This document shows positions 35,617 through 43,451 of a stretch of 64,000 bases of DNA, in pieces. The notes beneath the pieces were generated by a model. That model ran no database searches, was not told the DNA's origin, and worked only from the letters and a program-made list of their open reading frames with translations. This DNA is from Paenibacillus assamensis DSM 18201 (lineage in GTDB: Bacteria; Bacillota; Bacilli; Paenibacillales; Paenibacillaceae). The stretch lies in assembly GCF_000422445.1 (NCBI RefSeq), contig NZ_KE383837.1, forward strand, positions 62,001 to 126,000, given 5' to 3'. Within the stretch, counting starts at the first letter, position 1. Each line of letters starts with the position of its first letter. A program made the position numbers and the translations under genes.

Positions 35617-36147
35617 ATGTCCAAACGTGAACAGATATTGAATGCAGCTTCTCAAGTTATCGCCTCCAAAGGGGCAAATCAACTAACACTTGACGCTGTA
35701 GCAGCTGAAGCTGGCGTTAGCAAAGGCGGTCTGCTCTATCATTTCCCTAGCAAAGACGAATTAATAAAAGGATTAAACATCCATGTTATCGCCTGCTTCC
35801 GCAACATGATTGAGGCGGAGTTGGAATCGGGCATTCCCTATAGCCAAGCCTATTTACAAGCAACGATGAAAGCGTCCGCTGATCCCGACTTTCTGCTCGT
35901 GAACTCAAGTCTGTTAGCGACCATTGCAAACCATTCCGATCTGTTGAATCTGTGGGCGGAAGAATATGAGCGATTTCATCACGCTTGGGAACAAGAAGGC
36001 TTATCCAAGCAAAAGTCTGTCGTGCTTCGCACTTTATGTGATGGACTGTGGTTCTCATCTATGTTCCAACTATGTCCCGTTACTAAGGAGGACCAGCAGA
36101 GCGTGTACGATTATATGATGAAGTTACTGAGGGAGGAATCATCGTAA
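35617..36147 (+). CDS. TetR-family transcriptional repressor, 176 aa
   Basis: This repressor has an N-terminal TetR helix-turn-helix (residues 4-50: REQILNAASQVIASKGANQ, then LDAVAAEAGVSKGGLLYHFP) and a C-terminal ligand domain of the TetR_C group seen in efflux regulators. It is the first gene of an operon with two SMR genes; its stop codon overlaps the first SMR start by one base (TAATG). ATG at 35617 has AAGGTGG eight bases upstream. It should repress the operon at the palindrome upstream until a cationic drug binds. Confidence 0.92.
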   Translation: MSKREQILNAASQVIASKGANQLTLDAVAAEAGVSKGGLLYHFPSKDELIKGLNIHVIACFRNMIEAELESGIPYSQAYLQATMKASADPDFLLVNSSLLATIANHSDLLNLWAEEYERFHHAWEQEGLSKQKSVVLRTLCDGLWFSSMFQLCPVTKEDQQSVYDYMMKLLREESS

Positions 36148-36461
36148 TGCCTTATGTATTATTGTTTTTTTCAATTGTGTTTGAAGTATTCGGCTCCTTT
36201 ATGCTCAAACTATCCAACGGATTTACACGAGTGCTGCCTGTCACAGGCGTAGTCGTCGGTTATGGACTTTGCTTTTACCTGCTTTCTAACGTACTACAGT
36301 TTCTACCACTGGGCCCTGTATATGCTACTTGGAGTGGACTTGGAACCATTTTAACCGTACTAGTTGGCGTCCTATTTTTTAAAGAGCGAATTAACCGTAC
36401 AGGTGTTATCGGCATCGTACTGCTTGTAACGGGTCTTGTACTATTGAATATGACAAAATAA
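36147..36461 (+). CDS. Small multidrug resistance (SMR) efflux protein, first subunit, 104 aa
   Basis: This four-helix inner-membrane protein exports cationic drugs by proton antiport. The essential membrane glutamate is Glu13 (LFFSIVFEVFGSFMLKLSNG), and the YATWSGLGT helix-3 motif is intact. It is translationally coupled to the TetR gene and followed 26 bases later by a second SMR gene. Paired SMR genes such as EbrAB and YkkCD form obligate heterodimers; this pair probably does so too. Confidence 0.93.
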   Translation: MPYVLLFFSIVFEVFGSFMLKLSNGFTRVLPVTGVVVGYGLCFYLLSNVLQFLPLGPVYATWSGLGTILTVLVGVLFFKERINRTGVIGIVLLVTGLVLLNMTK

Positions 36462-36487
36462 TGCTATTTACGTAAGGAGTTCGAGTT

Positions 36488-36856
36488 ATGAGAGGTATCT
36501 TTTACTTATCTTTGTCCATTATTACAGAAGCTGTGGGCACTGTGATGCTGAAACTATCTAATGGATTTACAGCCATCTATCCTACACTAGCGTTTGCTGT
36601 ATGTTATTTCGCGGCATTCACTTTCTTGAGCTTCTCGTTAAAAACGATACCGCTTTCTTCTGCCTATGCGACTTGGTCAGGGATTGGCACTGCACTTGCT
36701 GTTATCCTCGGTATTATTTTTTTTCAAGAAGAAATTAGTATGTTGAAAATGGTTGCCTTACTTCTGGTCGTTATCGGCATTATGATGCTGAACAAAGGCA
36801 CAGCCAGAAATGAACAGGATACGGAAGCAACTGCTGCCACATCAAAAACAGTATAA
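36488..36856 (+). CDS. Small multidrug resistance (SMR) efflux protein, second subunit, 122 aa
   Basis: This is the partner SMR protein with Glu14 in the first helix (LSIITEAVGTVMLKLSNG) and the YATWSGIGT motif. It has an extra polar tail of about 20 residues (NEQDTEATAATSKTV) that the first subunit lacks; in paired SMRs such unequal tails and loops fix opposite membrane orientations. AAGGAG lies upstream of the ATG. It is the last gene of the TetR-regulated operon. Confidence 0.93.
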   Translation: MRGIFYLSLSIITEAVGTVMLKLSNGFTAIYPTLAFAVCYFAAFTFLSFSLKTIPLSSAYATWSGIGTALAVILGIIFFQEEISMLKMVALLLVVIGIMMLNKGTARNEQDTEATAATSKTV

Positions 36857-36918
36857 AGTGTTGTGATGAAACGTAATTAATATTCCTTCCGTCAACATCC
36901 CCGCTCTATCATTCACAT

Positions 36919-36961
36919 AAAAAAATCTAGTTATCATGCAATACGTGCACGATAACTAGAT
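36919..36961 (-). terminator. Terminator of the dicarboxylate symporter gene
   Basis: ATCTAGTTATC and GATAACTAGAT form a perfect 11-pair stem; on the minus strand UUUUUUU follows. Confidence 0.85.
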
Positions 36962-36992
36962 AATAATTACCTTATGAATTTGAAGGAGCTGT

Positions 36993-38156
36993 TCATTTAT
37001 TCTTTTTCTTAAAGTAATGAACAATTTGCGCAATTGCACCGTCACCCGTGACATTCGTTGCTGTTCCGAAACTATCCTGTGCGACATACAACGCAATCGC
37101 CAAACTAATCATCGCATCATCAAATCCGAGCATGGATGTAAATAGCCCTAAGGCAGCCATCACCCCACCGCCTGGTACACTTGGAGCAGCAATCATTGTG
37201 ATGCCCAGCATCATAATGAATGGCAGCATCACCTCAAGCGAAAGCGTATGTCCATTTAAGAGCAAAATTGCTGCAGACACTGATGTCAACGTAATCGTAG
37301 ATCCAGTAATATGAATCGTTGCGCATAATGGAACAACAAAGTCAGCGACTTCTTCATCTGTACCCAGCTCTTTTACCTGCTTTAAAGTCACCGGGATCGT
37401 CGCTGCTGATGATTGCGTACCTAGTGCTGTAAAGTACGCCGGCACCATTGTACGCAGCATGCGAAACGGATTCCGTTTATTTAGAGCCCCTGCAACTGAA
37501 AATTGCAAGATGAGAATAACCAAATGCAGCACTAAAATAATGGCAAACACTTTAATAAATACTTGTAAAATCATCGCCACTTCGCCCGCCTGCGTCATAT
37601 TCATAAAAATACCTGCAATGTGGATTGGCAAGAGCGGTACAATAATCGTGGAAATAACTTTACCAACAATCTCTTTCAATTCAAGCGATATTTTCATCAA
37701 TCCATCTGCCTGAACGGCCGTAATACCAATTCCGATCAAGAAAGCAAGCAGCAAGGCAGTCATAATATCAAATACAGGAGGCATTCCTATCTCAAAATAA
37801 CTCGTCAACAGCTCTTGTCCCGTGCTGTGATTCGCTTGAGCAGCATTCGAGGAACTGAGCAACGTCGGGAACGTTGCATCAGCAACGAAATAAGCCAAGA
37901 AGCCTGCAACAATTGTTGACATATAGACAACAAGCGCTGTTAACCCAACTAACTTCCCCGCTCCACGCCCTAATTCCCCGATACCAGGAATAATAAATCC
38001 AATAATAATAAGTGGAATAATAAAGCTTAAAAAGTTGCCAAACACTTTGTTAAAGGTAGCAAAGATGCGAATAAACCAATCCGGTGCAACTAGCCCAAGC
38101 CCAATCCCAAGGGCTATAGCAATGACAATGCGCATAAAAAGTCCAATTCGTTTCAT
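36993..38156 (-). CDS. Dicarboxylate/amino acid:cation symporter (DAACS family), 387 aa
   Basis: This secondary transporter imports dicarboxylates, glutamate/aspartate or serine/threonine with Na+ or H+. The family features are the serine-rich re-entrant loop (GTQSSAATIPVTLKQ), the second re-entrant loop (AAPSVPGGGVMAALG) and the helix-8 motif (ATNVTGDGAIAQIV, where DAACS members have the substrate-binding Asp and Asn/Thr). The length is slightly below average. A basic tail (YFKKKNK) ends the protein. It is monocistronic between its own terminator and a 350-base upstream region. Confidence 0.92.
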   Translation of the reverse strand: MKRIGLFMRIVIAIALGIGLGLVAPDWFIRIFATFNKVFGNFLSFIIPLIIIGFIIPGIGELGRGAGKLVGLTALVVYMSTIVAGFLAYFVADATFPTLLSSSNAAQANHSTGQELLTSYFEIGMPPVFDIMTALLLAFLIGIGITAVQADGLMKISLELKEIVGKVISTIIVPLLPIHIAGIFMNMTQAGEVAMILQVFIKVFAIILVLHLVILILQFSVAGALNKRNPFRMLRTMVPAYFTALGTQSSAATIPVTLKQVKELGTDEEVADFVVPLCATIHITGSTITLTSVSAAILLLNGHTLSLEVMLPFIMMLGITMIAAPSVPGGGVMAALGLFTSMLGFDDAMISLAIALYVAQDSFGTATNVTGDGAIAQIVHYFKKKNK

Positions 38157-38507
38157 AACTGTATCTCCTTAGCATGTTCTATTCATGGAAAAATCATTAA
38201 TTTGTCTCTTGTAGGAATACACTTGTTCTTCTAACGTGAACAAAAATGATATTAGCATAAATTCCCCGAAATTTCACTGCCAATTTCATACATACTTCTC
38301 CACTGCTTCATGTTCGATACATGAAAATAAACGGGAAACCCGTCTATTAGAACCGTTCTTTCACTCGTCATCTTTGTTGCTGATACTTGTCCAATATGAC
38401 ATGGACAACATATCCAAATGTATGGGACGAGCTGCTTATATTTGGAACCAATCTAGTAGAGTCCTCATAGATTGGTGTTAGTTCCACAGAAAAGGAGGTG
38501 CAAAATT
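38157..38507. other. Upstream region of the symporter and of the 55-residue peptide gene
   Basis: This 351-base region separates two divergent genes. TTGTCCA...TGGACAA forms an inverted repeat at 38387-38408, and ACGGG-AAA-CCCGT a small hairpin at 38331-38343. Either could be a regulatory site; no promoter was fixed. Confidence 0.4.
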
Positions 38508-38675
38508 ATGATGATTGATGTTTCTTCTTTACTTGGTGTTGACCTTTCTGTAGCAAAAGAAATTATCGAGAACCTTATCAATACAGGAGCTCTTCCTCCG
38601 CAGCTTGAGTTCGTTAGAGGACTTTTAGAAACACTTATCAATTTCGGTCTTATCGATACTGCTATCGCTCTTTAA
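38508..38675 (+). CDS. Small hydrophobic helical peptide, bacteriocin-like or toxin-like, 55 aa
   Basis: A near-ideal Shine-Dalgarno (AAAAGGAGGTG, seven bases before ATG at 38508) and a terminator right after the gene show that it is real and well expressed. The peptide (MMIDVSSLLGVDLSVAKEII...) is predicted as two amphipathic helices joined by a TGALPPQ turn, acidic overall, without Cys and without a signal peptide. The family is unknown. It is followed by a SpoIIM/DUF95-type membrane protein; such proteins accompany circular bacteriocins as immunity or transport partners, which is the reason for the tentative call. A secretion or sporulation peptide is the alternative. Confidence 0.75.
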   Translation: MMIDVSSLLGVDLSVAKEIIENLINTGALPPQLEFVRGLLETLINFGLIDTAIAL

Positions 38676-38686
38676 TTCCGTATACG

Positions 38687-38718
38687 AGTACACCTGATAG
38701 ATTTAGGTGTACTTTTAC
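38687..38718 (+). terminator. Terminator between the peptide gene and the SpoIIM-like gene
   Basis: AGTACACCT and AGGTGTACT form a perfect nine-pair stem followed by TTTACTT, 11 bases after the peptide stop. Partial read-through would express the peptide far above the downstream membrane protein. Confidence 0.75.
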
Positions 38719-38774
38719 TTATGTTTAGTTATGTAAATGTAATTATTAAATAACAGCATGGGGTGAAAACCAGC

Positions 38775-39323
38775 ATGAAAATCAACCTTAAACAAGTATG
38801 GCAGGAAGAAAAGAAACGGTTTATTTTAGCTGCTTTGTTTCTAGCAGCAGGTTTGGTGCTCGGCATTACACTTGGCAACTATGTCAATATCGATCCAAAA
38901 ACGTACTATAATCCACAGTTTCCTGAATGGTATACGCTAGCCTATAACAATATCGTAACTGGACTCATTATTGCTGCTAGCGGCCTTCTCCTATCCGTTC
39001 CAACCATTATGTTTTTGCTATTTAACGGAATTATGATCGGGTTTATTTCCGTCTTGGCCACTTCCTTTAGCTCCGTCGAAACCATTTTGGCAGGATTACT
39101 TCCTCACGGCATATTAGAAATTCCTGCACTGTTGATAGCCGGTGCAATAGGATTGAAGCCGCTAGTATGGGCAGCCCGCTTCGTTAAACTTAAGCAGCGT
39201 GTTGATTGGAAACGAGAAGGTACGAGAATCGGCTTATTGTTGGTTATTATGATAATTCTGCTTATTGGTGCGAGCTTCATTGAAGCGTATGTTACCCCAA
39301 GCATTATGGAATGGACTCGATAA
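38775..39323 (+). CDS. SpoIIM/DUF95-family membrane protein, 182 aa
   Basis: This polytopic membrane protein has about five hydrophobic segments. The DUF95 pattern is seen in the second half of the fold: NNIVTGLIIAASGLLLSVPT, then FNGIMIGFISVLATS and LLPHGILEIPALLIAGAIGL, where the H-G-x-x-E-I-P motif is diagnostic. SpoIIM acts in forespore engulfment with SpoIID and SpoIIP, but most DUF95 proteins have other roles, including circular bacteriocin immunity. ATG at 38775 has GGGGTG nine bases upstream; a GTG at 38763 is also in frame. It lies 99 bases after the small peptide gene. Confidence 0.87.
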   Translation: MKINLKQVWQEEKKRFILAALFLAAGLVLGITLGNYVNIDPKTYYNPQFPEWYTLAYNNIVTGLIIAASGLLLSVPTIMFLLFNGIMIGFISVLATSFSSVETILAGLLPHGILEIPALLIAGAIGLKPLVWAARFVKLKQRVDWKREGTRIGLLLVIMIILLIGASFIEAYVTPSIMEWTR

Positions 39324-39335
39324 CTGATTAACAAA

Positions 39336-39368
39336 AAAAGCTTGCAGCGTTATACGCCACAAGCTTTT
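39336..39368. terminator. Bidirectional terminator between convergent genes
   Basis: AAAAGCTTG and CAAGCTTTT form a nine-pair stem with an inner GCG/CGC pair, flanked by an A-run and a T-run; it can end both the SpoIIM-like gene and the small membrane gene at 39409. Confidence 0.75.
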
Positions 39369-39408
39369 CTGAATCATTCTGAATGACAACTAATTTATAA
39401 TCAATCTA

Positions 39409-39597
39409 CTAAAAATTCATATAAATAAATTCCGTTGTTTCGCCTGAGAAGAACAATATACCTAATACAACGATAATCATCGTCGCAGCACCAGCAAGTG
39501 TAACAAGTCCTAGTAGCAAATAGCGTGCTATCTGTTGACCTAAAGGCAATGATTTGGTCTTATGCTTTTCTACCCTACTACTTGTTGGTAATTCCAT
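39409..39597 (-). CDS. Small single-pass membrane protein of the acyltransferase operon, 62 aa
   Basis: This protein has a basic cytoplasmic N-terminus (SSRVEKHKTKSLP) and one long hydrophobic segment (residues 25-50, with LLLGLVTLAGAATMIIVVLG). Its start overlaps the SGNH protein gene by 20 bases, so it is translationally coupled and probably part of the same membrane complex. Small single-helix partners are also known in dlt operons (DltX), which supports this reading; no sequence similarity to DltX is claimed. Confidence 0.72.
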   Translation of the reverse strand: MELPTSSRVEKHKTKSLPLGQQIARYLLLGLVTLAGAATMIIVVLGILFFSGETTEFIYMNF

Positions 39598-40738
39598 ATG
39601 TTTTCAACCTCTTGTATAGAATTTCGCCAAACAGCTTATTACCAGCATCCGTCATATGCGAAGGATCGTGATAGTATTTATGGTCTACAACATTCGTACC
39701 ACCGTTGAATTCAATGTACGGATATCCACGAGATTCAATCAGCTTTTTGTAAGAACCCATCACTTTATTGTAATCTTTCCAATCAAGCAGCTTGCGGTTC
39801 GTAATTAGCGACTTGTCCAGCGGTGCTGAATAGAAGACAGCTTTCTTATTATTTTCTTTAAGCAAATCCAACGTCTTCTCCATCATGAATAAGCCGAAGC
39901 TATTATTGGGGTCAAATGGTTTTTTCCATGTATAGAGAGACTTGAAATGTTTATCCACCTTTGCCTTATAAGTATTGCTAAATGAATCATAGGCACGATA
40001 CGGAGATACAGCAGGTTCAGGTTTGACCCCTTTTTTCGCATCCTGCTGCTTCTTCACTTCCCGACGAAGTTTCTCCATCGGCGTACGTGTTTTTAAAAAC
40101 TTATAGCTAATCGCATCACGATCATGGAACAGCGTCCAGTTATTCAATACATTTGCTGTCATCCAGTTATGCGCATCGCTCGGCAGAGAGCTTTTATTTT
40201 TAGCAGGAAATTCATCCAGCCAATCTTTAGGAATGCTTTGGCCAAGCTTACTAACCATCGTCGGATACACCATAACATCCGGCTCATTTTCAGTAACGAC
40301 AGCTATACCATAGTTCACCTCATAGACGACATAATCAATCTCATCGATCATCGATGCAAGAATGGCGTATGTCTCCGTGAAGCGGCCTCCTGTAAGTCCT
40401 AGATTATAAACCGTTTTATCTTTCATATGCAGCTGCAGTACACCTGCAGTCGTATTTTTACCTTCCTTCACCGTCGTACCAAATACGGTGGATGGGCCAA
40501 ACACACCAACTTTTTGTCGGCCATTATCAGGCTGCTCCTTTAAATGCTCGATCCAGAGCGGCATATAGACGATAGAATCGTACGCAGGTACACGCAGCTC
40601 CTTTTTCGCATGGCTCACAACTTCCTTTTGCATATCCTCGACGATAGGCGTTGCCCACTGATTAATGCCAACAACACCTAACGTTGCGATGGATACCATC
40701 AACACCGACAGCGACTTCCAGGGAAAAAAGTTACCCAT
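39578..40738 (-). CDS. SGNH/AlgX-type acyltransfer partner protein, 386 aa
   Basis: A single N-terminal membrane helix (residues 9-28) anchors an extracytoplasmic SGNH-like domain. The block-I motif is present as GVFGPSTVFG (Ser nucleophile in G-P-S-T in place of G-D-S-x) and the catalytic block V as DPSHMTDAGN (Asp-x-x-His). This places it with DltD, AlgJ/AlgX and related proteins that take an acyl group handed over by an MBOAT protein and put it on a wall or secreted polysaccharide. It lies between the MBOAT gene (94 bases upstream) and a small membrane protein gene that overlaps its end. Confidence 0.85.
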   Translation of the reverse strand: MGNFFPWKSLSVLMVSIATLGVVGINQWATPIVEDMQKEVVSHAKKELRVPAYDSIVYMPLWIEHLKEQPDNGRQKVGVFGPSTVFGTTVKEGKNTTAGVLQLHMKDKTVYNLGLTGGRFTETYAILASMIDEIDYVVYEVNYGIAVVTENEPDVMVYPTMVSKLGQSIPKDWLDEFPAKNKSSLPSDAHNWMTANVLNNWTLFHDRDAISYKFLKTRTPMEKLRREVKKQQDAKKGVKPEPAVSPYRAYDSFSNTYKAKVDKHFKSLYTWKKPFDPNNSFGLFMMEKTLDLLKENNKKAVFYSAPLDKSLITNRKLLDWKDYNKVMGSYKKLIESRGYPYIEFNGGTNVVDHKYYHDPSHMTDAGNKLFGEILYKRLKTYGITNK

Positions 40739-40832
40739 TTCTTAACATTCACTCCTTTAGTCCATTGTTTTACGTGTTCTACTTGTATATACAGCATGTG
40801 ACTTCATAACAAACAAACGAAATGTAGAATGA

Positions 40833-42026
40833 TTATTTAAAACCGAACAACCGCAGTGTTAAATCCCATCCTGCTAAAATTGGTAAAACAAAAAAGACCC
40901 TACTTATCGTGACGCCAAAGAACGTAATCCCGATCGATAATACGGTAGTCCCAGGTTTCAACCATTTTGGAACAGGCGGGAACTTGGGCTTAACTTGTTT
41001 GATAAAGAATCGATGAATACAAAGCATGACCCCGTGGAACATTCCCCAAACGACAAAGTTCCATGCTGCACCATGCCATAATCCTGATACCGTCATCGTG
41101 CACATCAAGTTAACGTACACGCGTGGCTGCGATACTCGGCTGCCTCCAAGCGGGAAATACACATAACGTGTCAACCATGCCCCGAGCGAGATATGCCAAC
41201 GATTCCAAAATTCCGCAATGCTGCGTGCCATATATGGGTTTCGGAAGTTCTCCGGTACCACGATACCGAACAATCGAGCCGTACCGATCGCAATGTCTGA
41301 ATACCCTGAGAAGTCGAAATAAATGACGAATGTATAAGCAACAAGTGCAATCCACAGTGTAGACAGATCTGACTGTGCGATTCCAGTCTCCGAATAAATA
41401 GGTGCTGCTAGGACCTTAATACTCTCTGCTAGAACAAGTTTCTTAAATAACCCAATTCCGATACGCCCAATACCAATCGGGAGATTCTCCCATTGGAAGC
41501 GAGCCTGCAACTGCGGAAAGAATACTTGGAACTGCTTAATTGGACCTGCTACCATCGTCGGGAAGAAGAAGATGAACGCCAGCAATCCAATTGGCTTATG
41601 TTCAGGAAGATTGCCTCGCTTGCGCTCCACCAAATAATGAATTAACTCAAATGTGAAATAAGAAATACCTAAGGGCAAAATCAATTGTTCTACCGATGGT
41701 AGAAACGGCTGATTCATAAACGAAAATAGCTCCTGCAAGGTTTCAATTAGCATGCCGCTATATTTAAAATAACCTAGTACAAAGACAGTCCCTATAATAG
41801 CTGCTGGGTATATCCATTTGTTAGACTTCTTACTCGCCCAATAAATGAGCAGCAGTGCTATCATGACTTCACTTAAAAGCAAGAATATAAAGGAGCCTGC
41901 ATAATACGTATAAAATGTAACTCCACCTGCGAATAAGATGTACGGTCTTACTCGATAAGGCACAACATAAAATAAAATTACGGTTGCAAGTACGAATAAC
42001 CAGTATAGCCAGTCTGTATAAATCAT
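40833..42026 (-). CDS. MBOAT-family O-acyltransferase, AlgI/DltB-like, 397 aa
   Basis: This polytopic membrane acyltransferase moves an acyl (probably acetyl) group across the membrane. The MBOAT hallmarks are present: YFDFSGYSDIAIG, the conserved FWNRWHISLGAWL and the catalytic His in SGLWHGAAWNFVVWG. About ten or eleven hydrophobic segments are seen; the length is a little below AlgI. ATG at 42026 (MIYTDWLYW) is preferred to the upstream ATG at 42044, which has no Shine-Dalgarno. With the SGNH protein and small membrane protein it forms an acylation set for an unknown surface glycan. It lies downstream of the biosynthetic operon but beyond a terminator. Confidence 0.92.
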   Translation of the reverse strand: MIYTDWLYWLFVLATVILFYVVPYRVRPYILFAGGVTFYTYYAGSFIFLLLSEVMIALLLIYWASKKSNKWIYPAAIIGTVFVLGYFKYSGMLIETLQELFSFMNQPFLPSVEQLILPLGISYFTFELIHYLVERKRGNLPEHKPIGLLAFIFFFPTMVAGPIKQFQVFFPQLQARFQWENLPIGIGRIGIGLFKKLVLAESIKVLAAPIYSETGIAQSDLSTLWIALVAYTFVIYFDFSGYSDIAIGTARLFGIVVPENFRNPYMARSIAEFWNRWHISLGAWLTRYVYFPLGGSRVSQPRVYVNLMCTMTVSGLWHGAAWNFVVWGMFHGVMLCIHRFFIKQVKPKFPPVPKWLKPGTTVLSIGITFFGVTISRVFFVLPILAGWDLTLRLFGFK

Positions 42027-42401
42027 GTCCTCAGCTACCACCATCCAATTTATAATCTATTTTCCACGGTTATGTAATTCGAGATTCATTTTGTCAGTAT
42101 AGATATACTCTTACATCTCTCTACTAACATAACTAACATCACCTTGCCATCTAGAATCCACGTTTACACATAAATATGAGTATACCTGTTAGATGCATAA
42201 AACGTCCAAAAGTTTTGTAAATTGTAATTTTTGTATTAGATAATTTTGTATGAATGAGCAACAAAAAACCACAAGCGGTTAGCCGCATTGTGGTTGAAAT
42301 AAGCTCTTGTAGCTTTTGTAGCTCTTGTACTATGAATTCCATGGCTGCCATTAGGTTTCATTTATCATGCCCCTCTATAAGGAGTGATGGAACCTACACA
42401 T
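42027..42401. other. Gap between the acyltransferase and biosynthetic operons
   Basis: The region contains the terminator at 42261-42295. A TTACAT-17-TATAAA pair near 42035-42065 on the minus strand could be a promoter for the MBOAT gene but lies so close to the start codon that it is doubtful. No gene is seen. Confidence 0.4.
42261..42295 (-). terminator. Terminator of the biosynthetic operon
   Basis: On the minus strand AACCACAA...GCGG pairs with CCGC...UUGUGGUU with one bulge and is followed by UUUUUUG. It lies about 105 bases after the last gene of the operon. Confidence 0.75.
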
Positions 42402-43451
42402 TTACGACTCATTGCCAGTTGCTTCAATATTCCTTTTTATGCGTACGAGCCCTATTCCATAATCAACACTAGCAAAGACGAGCAAAGCAGTTTGACCATG
42501 TCCAAATACACCCATCGCAACAGCTTCTTGAAGCGTCAAAAAGGGATCACTTCCAAGGCCGTTCACTTCTGTCCATTCTGATCTCTGATAGAGAGAGATA
42601 CCTGTTTGTGCAGCTATACGCTCAACCTGGCTTATCCATTTTGAAGAGACATGCTGTACAATTAGGAGATCCGACTGCATATATAATCCCTGATTCATCG
42701 ACAATTCTAATTGTTGTACTAAGCCATGAATAGCTTGGTCGTAATCTTCGCTTGTCCAATCAAACATATCGGTTGCTAGATAAGCAGGCTTGCTCTCATA
42801 GGACAGCACTTCAAATTCACCGTCCTGCGAGGATACACGACACCACATAGCCAGATCAGCTTTCAAATATCCATTCCAATGACGTCTGCTGAATGGATAG
42901 ACCGTCTGGTCAATAATCGCAAGCACCGCGTGACTTGAGTTATCATTCAGCAGCATGCGTTCCAGCCATCGAAAACCTAAAATACATGCTAGACTGCCAT
43001 GCTGACCAATCGCTAATGGAACTGTACGTGCATGCCCCAGCGCTTGTGCAAGCTGAAAGCCAGGCATATAAATGATAGCTGGAACAACGGTTTCATGACA
43101 GTAGCACAAATAGGATGCGTCATTATATCGCCCCGATTGAACGGCCTCCTCACCTATTGCATCGTACGGCTGTTCATGAAAGGCTGGTACGAGAACAGGG
43201 GCAGCTATCGTTGCTACCATAGATCCGCTTGTATTGCTAGAACTAGAATGATGCGCATGAATATGACCGTCCGCAGCTGGAGGCCATAAAGGCGGAACCC
43301 CTGATGCTTGGAACAAATGCTCCCTCTCACTAGCCATCTTATCGAGTTCGTATTCCATCGCTTCGTCGCACTGCTCAAATGTCTTAAAGCTACTAGGTTT
43401 CTTTATGGAAAGATCGCTTAGAAATAAACGTGAGGAAAGCTCTTGCACCAT
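42402..43451 (-). CDS. KAS III/thiolase-fold protein lacking the standard active-site Cys, 349 aa
   Basis: The C-terminal two thirds look like a beta-ketoacyl-ACP synthase III-type fold: LGHARTVPLAIGQHGSLACI corresponds to the nucleophile elbow and GVFGHGQTALLVFASVDYG to the C-terminal His-containing loop. Where active KAS III has Cys after Q-x-G, this protein has Ser153 (GQHGS), with Cys156 three residues later. DpsC-like acyl selectors use Ser at this position, so it may still be an acyltransferase. It also has a unique N-terminal stretch (residues 1-75, with HIHAHHSSSSN). Its ATG overlaps the stop of the KAS III gene by one base, so the two probably form a heteromer. Confidence 0.7.
   Translation of the reverse strand: MVQELSSRLFLSDLSIKKPSSFKTFEQCDEAMEYELDKMASEREHLFQASGVPPLWPPAADGHIHAHHSSSSNTSGSMVATIAAPVLVPAFHEQPYDAIGEEAVQSGRYNDASYLCYCHETVVPAIIYMPGFQLAQALGHARTVPLAIGQHGSLACILGFRWLERMLLNDNSSHAVLAIIDQTVYPFSRRHWNGYLKADLAMWCRVSSQDGEFEVLSYESKPAYLATDMFDWTSEDYDQAIHGLVQQLELSMNQGLYMQSDLLIVQHVSSKWISQVERIAAQTGISLYQRSEWTEVNGLGSDPFLTLQEAVAMGVFGHGQTALLVFASVDYGIGLVRIKRNIEATGNES

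Noticed and set aside
36925..36961. Strong hairpin near the SMR genes as a guanidine riboswitch
   Set aside because: It lies downstream of the SMR genes and has a U-run only on the other strand; it is the terminator of the dicarboxylate symporter gene.
38236..38481. 81-codon reading frame upstream of the small peptide gene
   Set aside because: There is no ribosome binding site, and the region holds inverted repeats that look regulatory.
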